Shown here: positions 6,397 through 11,679 of the stretch, piece by piece | Layout of the letters: each line of letters starts with the position of its first letter | Numbering within the stretch: position 1 is the stretch's first letter | Assembly: GCA_002498185.1 (NCBI GenBank) | Contig: DAGO01000120.1 | Span: 6,113-17,791 of the forward strand | Length of the DNA stretch: 11,679 nucleotides | Direction: 5' to 3' | Source of the DNA: Euryarchaeota archaeon UBA10 | GTDB lineage: Archaea; Thermoplasmatota; Poseidoniia; Poseidoniales; Poseidoniaceae | Notes under the pieces: model-generated | Seen by the model: only the letters and a program-made list of their open reading frames with translations | The model's database searches: none | Told to the model about the DNA's origin: nothing | Program-made: the position numbers and the translations under genes

Positions 6397-6567
6397 ATGG
6401 TCACAATTGAGGAGGATCTCGAGATGTTGGCCAAGTCTCTTGAGATGGGAATTGATCCATTCCCTCCTCCTAAACCAAAAAGACCGTGGGCGAGATATGC
6501 AATTGCCTCATTCCTGAGCATTTTGATGATTAGTTGGGTTTCTAAATTCTTAATGCGTTTTACATAA
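6397..6567 (+). CDS. Small single-helix membrane protein (56 aa)
   Basis: The product has an acidic, helical N-terminus (about 1-19), a proline-rich basic linker (PFPPPKPKRPW, 21-31) and one hydrophobic helix (about 34-50) ending in KFLMRFT. Basic residues before the helix suggest the N-terminus is in the cytoplasm. The frame is open further upstream to an ATG at 6274, but that would overlap the antisense N-terminus of the Nudix gene by 70 bp. The ATG at 6397 is preferred because an AT-rich box lies about 25 nt before it and the body of the protein begins there. It lies 32 nt before the transporter gene in the same orientation and could be its first operon gene or simply a neighbour. No family recognised; a small accessory membrane protein is possible. 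Confidence 0.6.
   Translation: MVTIEEDLEMLAKSLEMGIDPFPPPKPKRPWARYAIASFLSILMISWVSKFLMRFT
6558..6567 (+). promoter_or_regulatory. TATA-like box before the mal operon
   Basis: TTTTACATAA overlaps the stop codon of the small membrane protein gene and centres about 37 nt before the GTG start at 6600. Transcription would start near 6588, giving a short leader of about 12 nt that includes GAGG at 6591-6594, a possible SD five nucleotides before the GTG. This allows the transporter operon its own promoter, separate from the 56-residue ORF. Confidence 0.35.
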
Positions 6568-6569
6568 GC

Positions 6570-6583
6570 ATTGATATGTCAAT
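6570..6583. promoter_or_regulatory. Inverted repeat between TATA-like box and mal operon start (possible operator)
   Basis: ATTGA-TATG-TCAAT has perfect 5-bp arms around a 4-bp centre. It lies just downstream of the TATA-like box and before the predicted transcription start, where a repressor would block RNA polymerase loading. Archaeal sugar operons are often controlled by TrmB-family regulators, but no regulator gene is in the window and the site is not a recognised TrmB motif. Confidence 0.35.
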
Positions 6584-6599
6584 TTGAACTGAGGGAACT

Positions 6600-9098
6600 G
6601 TGCGACTACGCAGTTTCTTGCTGGTTTTGCTCTTAATCCTTCCAGGATGTTTAGGAGAATCAACCGAGGAAATCGCATCTATTGATGACTCAGATATTAG
6701 CATAGAAGTGTGGTACACCTTCGCTGCAGAGACAATTGAGGAGGAAGTTTTCCTAGAAACTGTTGAGTCATTCATTGAGGAAACTGGAGTGGATGTGAAG
6801 GCAACTAGAGTGTCATATGGAGATGCTGACCAGTTGTTCATGACGGCAGCACAAGGTGGCGAGGCCCCAGATTTGCTCAGAATATCTTCTGATTCTCTAG
6901 GTAAGTTTGGTGAAGTCAGAGTTGATGGCGCTCCGCTGTTCGAAGATTTGCGGCCGCACCTTACCCCTTCTCAACGAGACAAATTTGACCCGGTTTCATT
7001 GGAATCAATGAGGTATGGCGACTCACTTTACGCAGTTCCTGCAAGTTTTGACTGCTTGTCTCTAATCTACAATAAAGCACTATTCGATGGACTGGAGGAA
7101 CCTAATGAGGATTGGACACTCGATGATTTGATGACTGCAGGACAGCAGGTAGGCCTGGAGTTCCCAGTCAAGAATGCATACTGGTGGTTCCCATTCTTGG
7201 GAGGATATGGTGGAGAATTGTTTGATGAAAACGGGACTCCGACTTTGGATGAATCAGGTGCGGCAGAATCTCTAGAGTGGATGATGGACTTAGAGCTAAT
7301 TCATGAGATTGTTCCAGAAGGAACTCAGAAAATTAGCATGGAAAATTCATTCGAAGCCTGGGATACTGGAATGGTAATCGATGGTCCATGGAATTGGGCC
7401 AGATATGGAAAGGGAATAGATAATCTCGGTCAAACTCTCCTACCTAAGGTCAGTGAAAATGGCGAACATCTCTCACCGCTTGTAACCTACAAGGGTTGGG
7501 CTGTGTCCAAACAGAGCCCACAAAAAGTAGCTGCTACTAATCTTGCTCTCTACCTATCTAGCGATGAAGTTCAGAAGGAGTTTGCATTACAGACATACAC
7601 AATTCCTACCGCACAAAATCTGAAACAAGATGCTGATATTCTTGCCGACCCTGTAATTACAGGATTTATCGCTCAAGCAGAACTTGGAACCCCAGCTCCT
7701 ACAACTAGAGGCATGTCGATGGTTTACGAGGCACTAGCACCCGCCTTCGAGCAAGTCTACACTGAGACCTCTTCAGCGAGCGAGGCTTTAGCAATGGCAG
7801 ATGATGAACTAGAGAGAATGTTGTCAGATGCTGATTGGGCTGATGAAGCGACGTTAATTGAAGGATACCGCACTGTTGATATTGGATTTGAAATTGGAGA
7901 AGGCAACCATTCAATCTATGTTGATGGAGACTTACACTCTACATTGATCAAAGGAGAAACTACAATCGATTCTTACACAGGATGCCTCTCTTCTTATTCC
8001 ATCGAAACCAGTTTCAACTGTTCTTTGACTGGAATGATACCAAACCAAGAGCACAATATCGTAGTCAATGATTCGACGGGAACAATTTACGAAGTAAATG
8101 CTGTTTCTAGCGTCGAAGATATTCTGCCTGAACCAGGTGGGACTAGCGGAGTTCTGTTTGCAATAGGTTCGATTATTCTATCCCTAATCGCCCTGCTTTC
8201 ATACGGTGCATGGAAGGACAAAAAGAAGACATCTTCCAAAGGAGCCCACTTCTACATAGCGCCAGCTTTGATGGCTCTGGCAGTGCTCACTTTCTATCCA
8301 GTATTCTACGGATTCTACCTCTCAGTAACTGATGCAAGCCAAACTAGGTTGGGTGATGAATCCTTCATTGGGCTCTCCAATTTCATTGAAGTTTTCACTG
8401 CTGAAGGTTTCCTCAAAGTTACAATTTTCACATTAGTTTGGACACTCTCAAACGTGATTGCTCACATTGCAATCGGTCTATTCTTGGCAATTTTACTCAA
8501 TGACCAGAGATTGAGGGGAAGAGTAGGATATAGGACGATCATGCTATTGCCGTGGGCGATTCCTTCATACATCTCAGTTCTAATCTGGAGAGGTATATTC
8601 CAGCCCGATGGTTTGTTGAACGATTTACTAGGAACCGATTTGAATTTATTAGCAGACCCCACAGGCGCACAAATAGTTGTCATTTTGGTCAATATTTGGC
8701 TTGGTGTACCGTTTATGATGATGTCTTTGTCAGGTGCATTACAATCGATTCCAAGAGAGATGTATGAGGCTGCAGAAGTTGATGGTGTAAGTCATTGGGA
8801 CCAATTTAGACATCTAACAATGCCGAATCTCAAGAGTGCATTGATTCCTCTTTCACTGCTTGGTTTCATCTGGACATTCAATATGTTCAATGTAATTTAC
8901 CTCATGACAGATGGCGGTCCGAACCTCACATATGGGCCGGGTTCAACTGATATTCTAATCACATATGTCTATGATGTTGCATTCATAGACGGACAGTATG
9001 GATTAGCAGCAGCTTGGTCAGTTGTAATCTTCGCAATGTTGGTATTATTCTCATGGCGCTACATGAAGCAGACCAATGCTACGGAGGCGGTATCATGA
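6600..9098 (+). CDS. Fused sugar-binding lipoprotein and MalF-type permease (ABC importer)
   Basis: The 832-residue protein joins two importer subunits. A signal peptide ends in the lipobox LPGC (14-17, Cys17 for lipidation). Residues about 33-410 are a family 1 solute-binding protein: GDSLYAVPASFD...YNKALFD (140-163), FEAWDTGMVIDGPWNW (251-266) and YKGWAVSK (297-304) are typical of MalE-like proteins. An extra strand-rich segment (about 425-505) with Cys462 and Cys474 follows, then a helix (about 516-536) and a basic KDKKK loop. Six helices of a MalF-type permease (about 551-822) include the EAA loop EAAEVDGVSHW...LTMPNL (723-743) that docks on the ATPase. The helix at 516-536 brings the chain into the cytoplasm, so topology is consistent. 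The GTG start is used because an in-frame TGA lies 15 nt upstream and the GTG gives a complete lipoprotein signal. The malG-like gene follows with an ATGA overlap. Maltodextrin is inferred from the CUT1-type motifs and the GH13 neighbour. Confidence 0.93.
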   Translation: MRLRSFLLVLLLILPGCLGESTEEIASIDDSDISIEVWYTFAAETIEEEVFLETVESFIEETGVDVKATRVSYGDADQLFMTAAQGGEAPDLLRISSDSLGKFGEVRVDGAPLFEDLRPHLTPSQRDKFDPVSLESMRYGDSLYAVPASFDCLSLIYNKALFDGLEEPNEDWTLDDLMTAGQQVGLEFPVKNAYWWFPFLGGYGGELFDENGTPTLDESGAAESLEWMMDLELIHEIVPEGTQKISMENSFEAWDTGMVIDGPWNWARYGKGIDNLGQTLLPKVSENGEHLSPLVTYKGWAVSKQSPQKVAATNLALYLSSDEVQKEFALQTYTIPTAQNLKQDADILADPVITGFIAQAELGTPAPTTRGMSMVYEALAPAFEQVYTETSSASEALAMADDELERMLSDADWADEATLIEGYRTVDIGFEIGEGNHSIYVDGDLHSTLIKGETTIDSYTGCLSSYSIETSFNCSLTGMIPNQEHNIVVNDSTGTIYEVNAVSSVEDILPEPGGTSGVLFAIGSIILSLIALLSYGAWKDKKKTSSKGAHFYIAPALMALAVLTFYPVFYGFYLSVTDASQTRLGDESFIGLSNFIEVFTAEGFLKVTIFTLVWTLSNVIAHIAIGLFLAILLNDQRLRGRVGYRTIMLLPWAIPSYISVLIWRGIFQPDGLLNDLLGTDLNLLADPTGAQIVVILVNIWLGVPFMMMSLSGALQSIPREMYEAAEVDGVSHWDQFRHLTMPNLKSALIPLSLLGFIWTFNMFNVIYLMTDGGPNLTYGPGSTDILITYVYDVAFIDGQYGLAAAWSVVIFAMLVLFSWRYMKQTNATEAVS
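9083..9087 (+). promoter_or_regulatory. Shine-Dalgarno site of the malG-like gene
   Basis: GGAGG lies 7 nt before the ATG at 9095, inside the last codons of the binding-protein/MalF gene. It decides the start of the permease at 9095: the frame is open further upstream to an ATG at 9014, but that has no such site and would extend far into the preceding gene. Confidence 0.8.
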
Positions 9099-10333
9099 GC
9101 GGTGAGCGCACAATGCGTGATTGGTATGCTCCATTGGAGATATACACCCTTTCCTCATGGTTGAGAGTTGCAGTTGTGGTGAACATTTGTCTACTATTGT
9201 TTGACTATCTAAAGAGTGATGGATATGAGTATTCATTAGCCGGAATCGCTCTTATGATTGCACTTGTCTACAGTCTCCCAGATGGAAGAATTTCCTGGCG
9301 CAGGGATGTCTCAATTGCATTATCTGGTGCTTTAATGCTAGTAGGGATCTTGTCTGTTATGAATGAACCGACAGGATTCGTGATTTGGATGGAATCTTGG
9401 TTGATTGTTCCTGGGGTGATTTCTCTGTATTGGATCTCATCTCCGCACGTCTCAAGGTGGAACCGAGAACGGATGGAATTGTCAAGAATTGAGAAGGGAT
9501 TGGCACGAAATGCTGAGCATTCAGCGTCATACCAGAGGATTGGAAAGCACGTAATTTTGGCTCACTTTGCATTCATTGTATTACTTCCAGTCATTTGGAT
9601 TATAGATATTTCACTGTCTCCTGGAAACGCTCTAGGAGGAAGCCTTGGCGATTCTTTCACCACTGAACACTACTCCAAGATTTTAGGTGGAGACCAATTT
9701 TGGGTTTGGATGACTAACTCTCTAATCGTATCAATTGGAACTACAATTGCAGGCTTGGCTTTGGCTGTACCTGCAGCATACGCATTTAGCCGATTCAAGT
9801 TTAGTGGAAGAGACCCAGCGATGTTCTCCTTCTTGCTGGTTCAAATGTTCCCTGGAATTATTATTTTAGTTCCATATTTCATGGTGATGAAAACTCTAGG
9901 ATTACTCAATTCCCATCTCGGTTTGATTCTAGCATACTCGGTTACTGCTCTACCTTTGTGTGTCTGGATGCTCAAAGGATTCTTCGATACGGTTCCCCGA
10001 GAATTGGAAGAGGCAGCCCTGTTGGATGGATGTAGTAGGTTCGAGATTTTCGCAAAAATCATCCTTCCACTATCGCTACCAGCGATTGCAGTAACCGCAT
10101 TATTCTCATTCCTTGCAGCATGGAATGAATTCTTGCTAGCATTGACATTCAATACTTCTAACGACATGTACACATTGCCGGTTGGTCTAGCATCTATGAT
10201 CTCATCAACCGGCCAATCTTGGGGAGATTTCGCAGCGGCAAGTTTGCTGGTTAGCCTACCTGTAGTGATTCTGTTTATCCTATTCCAGAAGTTCCTCATC
10301 GAGGGGCTTTCAGCAGGAGGAGTCAAGGGGTGA
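9095..10333 (+). CDS. malG: MalG-type sugar ABC permease with long N-terminal membrane extension
   Basis: From the ATG at 9095 the product has 412 residues, against about 280-300 for usual MalG. The C-terminal part (about 150-412) is a normal MalG permease with six helices. Its EAA loop EAALLDGCSRFEIFAKIILPLSLP-like segment (306-329) docks on the ATPase, AAWNEFLLAL (341-350) is typical, and the end LIEGLSAGGVKG matches the usual MalG tail. The first 135 residues are extra: about four hydrophobic helices (about 20-37, 46-61, 72-89 and 93-115), then a basic/acidic amphipathic stretch (118-150, SRWNRERMELSRIEKG...). The start is fixed by GGAGG 7 nt upstream and the ATGA overlap with the preceding gene. 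It should pair with the MalF half of the fusion protein to form the channel. I know no function for the extension; it may stabilise the complex or bind a partner. Confidence 0.92.
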   Translation: MSGERTMRDWYAPLEIYTLSSWLRVAVVVNICLLLFDYLKSDGYEYSLAGIALMIALVYSLPDGRISWRRDVSIALSGALMLVGILSVMNEPTGFVIWMESWLIVPGVISLYWISSPHVSRWNRERMELSRIEKGLARNAEHSASYQRIGKHVILAHFAFIVLLPVIWIIDISLSPGNALGGSLGDSFTTEHYSKILGGDQFWVWMTNSLIVSIGTTIAGLALAVPAAYAFSRFKFSGRDPAMFSFLLVQMFPGIIILVPYFMVMKTLGLLNSHLGLILAYSVTALPLCVWMLKGFFDTVPRELEEAALLDGCSRFEIFAKIILPLSLPAIAVTALFSFLAAWNEFLLALTFNTSNDMYTLPVGLASMISSTGQSWGDFAAASLLVSLPVVILFILFQKFLIEGLSAGGVKG

Positions 10334-10334
10334 T
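10327..10334 (+). promoter_or_regulatory. Shine-Dalgarno site of the malK-like gene, containing the malG stop
   Basis: GGGGTGAT matches the 3' end of archaeal 16S rRNA (anti-SD complement GGAGGTGAT) and ends 3 nt before the ATG at 10338. The TGA inside it (10331-10333) is the stop codon of the preceding permease gene, so a terminating ribosome sits on the next start site. Confidence 0.75.
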
Positions 10335-10337
10335 TCC

Positions 10338-11108
10338 ATGGTATCAGTAAGATATGAGAAAGTAACTAAGCGATATGACGATGGCACTGAAGCTGTCAAA
10401 GAACTAGACCTTGAGGTGGCTGATGGAGAATTCCTAGTTCTTCTCGGTCCATCTGGTTGCGGTAAATCTACCACATTGAGGATGCTTGCCGGATTGGAGG
10501 ATATCTCCGAAGGTGAAATCAAAATCGATGAAGCAAGAATCAATGATTTGCCACCTGGTGCTCGTGGATTAGGAATGGTTTTCCAATCATATGCGCTATA
10601 TCCTCACATGAACATAGAGGACAACCTATCCTTCGGTTTGAAGCGAATGAAAGGGGAAGAAAGATTGTCTGCTGAAGAAATCAAATCAAGAGTTGATGAG
10701 ATGGCTAGGATGCTTGGATTGAGTGATGAATTAGCAAAGAGGCCAAAGGAATTGTCCGGAGGACAAAGGCAGAGAGTTGCTCTTGGTCGTGCACTTATCA
10801 AGCGTCCAAAGGTACTGCTCATGGACGAACCACTTTCGAACTTGGATGCAGAATTACGTCACCAAATGCGTGGAGAAATCCGCCGCCTGCATGAGGAATT
10901 AGGTTGCACGACAATCTATGTCACTCACGACCAAATCGAAGCTATGACATTGGCAGATAGAATTGCAATTCTTGACAAAGGCGAATTGCAACAACACTGC
11001 CCGCCAATGGAAGCTTACAACAACCCTGCAAATGATTTCGTTAAGGGCTTCTTAGTCAAACATCTAAATGATATCAAGGAGACCGCAGACACACTGTTCA
11101 AGAGTTGA
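10338..11108 (+). CDS. malK: Sugar ABC transporter ATPase, MalK-type, lacking the regulatory domain
   Basis: The 256-residue protein has every motif of an active ABC ATPase: Walker A GPSGCGKST (37-45), Q-loop Gln83 in FQSYALYPHM, signature LSGGQ (139-143), Walker B VLLMDE with catalytic Glu164, D-loop SNLD and switch His197 in VTHDQ. FQSYALYPHM and the region EAYNNPANDFVKGF (225-238) are characteristic of the CUT1/MalK group. Usual MalK proteins continue for another 110-130 residues with the OB-fold (TOBE) regulatory domain. Here the chain ends about 18 residues after NDFVKGF with a stop that is part of the next SD site, so this is a natural short form rather than an obvious frameshift. It should energise the permease pair encoded by the two upstream genes. 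Without the TOBE domain the dimer contact and regulation known for E. coli MalK are lost. Confidence 0.93.
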   Translation: MVSVRYEKVTKRYDDGTEAVKELDLEVADGEFLVLLGPSGCGKSTTLRMLAGLEDISEGEIKIDEARINDLPPGARGLGMVFQSYALYPHMNIEDNLSFGLKRMKGEERLSAEEIKSRVDEMARMLGLSDELAKRPKELSGGQRQRVALGRALIKRPKVLLMDEPLSNLDAELRHQMRGEIRRLHEELGCTTIYVTHDQIEAMTLADRIAILDKGELQQHCPPMEAYNNPANDFVKGFLVKHLNDIKETADTLFKS

Positions 11109-11109
11109 T
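11102..11109 (+). promoter_or_regulatory. Weak Shine-Dalgarno site of the GH13 gene, containing the malK stop
   Basis: GAGTTGAT matches GAGGTGAT at seven of eight positions and ends 4 nt before the ATG at 11114. It contains the TGA stop of the malK-like gene (11106-11108). The same stop-in-SD layout occurs at the previous junction, though there the match is stronger. Confidence 0.5.
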
Positions 11110-11113
11110 CAAC

Positions 11114-11679
11114 ATGCGCAGAGCAATCTTCCTAGTCACTATTCTCCTGGCAATGAGCATTCCTTATGTCCAGGCAGATAGCGAGGAAGGTGTTCTTTTC
11201 ACTTGGTCAGGAGATGCAAACACGGTCGAACTAGTCGGTGAATGGGATTGGGATTCACCTACTACAATGACAGAAATGGATGGTTTGTGGTCTGCGAGTA
11301 TTGAATTGAATGAAGGATTGTATTGTTACAAGTTCATTGTCGATAACGAGTATATCTTCGACCCAGCAAATACCTACCGTGGATACTGCGACGGGATTGA
11401 AAATTCTGTCGTCAGAGTCGGAAATGTGGCTCCAATTTCTCATCAAATAATTGATGACACCTTGGTTGTTTCAAGCGTTGAAAATCCTAATTCTGATTAT
11501 GCATTTATCCAAAATGGAGCAACTTGGGTGTTGGATTTGACCCAATTGCCAGATGGTAAGCATAGCATAACATTGTCAGCAGATGGCAAGGAATCACTCG
11601 CTGTTTTCTGGACTGGCCCAAATGCTGACTTTGTGTGGGATGACGCTCTAATTTACATGGTAATGACCGACCGTTTTGT
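11114..11679 (+). CDS. Secreted GH13 alpha-amylase-like enzyme with CBM48 domain, 5' part only
   Basis: The frame runs from the ATG at 11114 to the window edge, giving 188 residues without a stop. Residues 1-21 form a signal peptide (hydrophobic core, cut after YVQA). Residues about 25-102 match the CBM48/AMPK glycogen-binding fold: VELVGEWDWD, then GLWSASIELNEGLYCYKFIVDN and FDP follow the family order. A second strand-rich module (about 107-166) follows. The last residues, DDALIYMVMTDRF (176-188), are the first strand of a GH13 catalytic barrel (YxxxxDRF). The catalytic Asp/Glu/Asp residues lie beyond the window. The family hydrolyses or rearranges alpha-1,4/1,6-glucans; CBM48-bearing members include neopullulanase, cyclomaltodextrinase and pullulanase types. 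The start lies 5 nt after the malK-like stop, so it is the next gene of the transporter operon. Export suggests glucan cutting outside the cell, feeding the importer. Confidence 0.88.
   Translation, partial: MRRAIFLVTILLAMSIPYVQADSEEGVLFTWSGDANTVELVGEWDWDSPTTMTEMDGLWSASIELNEGLYCYKFIVDNEYIFDPANTYRGYCDGIENSVVRVGNVAPISHQIIDDTLVVSSVENPNSDYAFIQNGATWVLDLTQLPDGKHSITLSADGKESLAVFWTGPNADFVWDDALIYMVMTDRF

Noticed and set aside
9014..9094. Upstream extension of the malG-like gene by 27 residues
   Set aside because: It would overlap the conserved last helix of the MalF half. The ATG at 9095 has a GGAGG site at ideal spacing and an ATGA junction.
9841..10326. Minus-strand open frame of 161 codons antisense to the malG-like gene
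   Set aside because: It covers the most conserved part of the permease, including the EAA loop, and shows no domain of its own. It is a shadow frame.
1..11679. Search by eye for CRISPR arrays, tRNA or rRNA genes, transposases and integration sites
   Set aside because: No regularly spaced repeats, no cloverleaf-like or rRNA-like stretch, no transposase or integrase motifs and no long terminal inverted repeats were seen. Short or divergent RNA elements cannot be excluded without computation.

Overview
The window most resembles a chromosomal segment of a marine planktonic archaeon, probably Marine Group II Euryarchaeota (Candidatus Poseidoniales). This is an inference from four things: an archaeal NFACT/NEMF (Rqc2-type) protein, TATA-like boxes about 25-30 nt before the start codons of genes that lack a Shine-Dalgarno (SD) site, SD sites kept for internal operon genes, and secreted or membrane proteins of a type I associate with that group. 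Base composition looks moderate and even, and I see no insertion sequence, tRNA, rRNA or CRISPR. Taxonomy was not tested by any search.

Layout. (1) Positions 1-126 hold the 3' end of a plus-strand gene, possibly a NikR-like regulator, followed by a T-tract terminator. (2) 180-845 (+) encodes a four-helix membrane protein with a Gln/Pro-rich N-terminus and a (Gly-Asp-Ser)n repeat; its 3' end overlaps the next, convergent gene by 15 bp. (3) 831-1709 (-) encodes two gamma-glutamylcyclotransferase-like domains in tandem. (4) 1752-2711 (-) encodes a secreted, C-terminally anchored beta-rich surface protein. (5) 2808-6343 (-) is a two-gene operon with an ATGA overlap: a Nudix / metallo-beta-lactamase / winged-helix fusion, then the NEMF/Rqc2 homologue. 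(6) A short divergent promoter region separates this from 6397-11679 (+): a 56-residue one-helix protein followed by a maltodextrin-type ABC importer operon that ends with a secreted GH13 amylase-like gene cut by the window edge.

How the genes work together. The plus-strand operon looks like one pathway. A secreted, CBM48-bearing GH13 enzyme would cut alpha-glucans outside the cell, and the importer would take up the oligosaccharides. The importer is unusual in every subunit: the binding protein is fused to the MalF permease through an extra beta-rich module, MalG carries about 135 additional N-terminal residues with about four helices, and MalK lacks the C-terminal regulatory (TOBE) domain. 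The GTG/ATG starts, the tight ATGA or 4-5 nt junctions, and SD sites that contain the upstream stop codon point to coupled translation.

The minus-strand operon links a translation quality-control factor to an enzyme whose MBL-plus-winged-helix half resembles the RNA nuclease LACTB2. This is the most suggestive functional association outside the mal operon. There is no gene-free stretch longer than about 100 bp.
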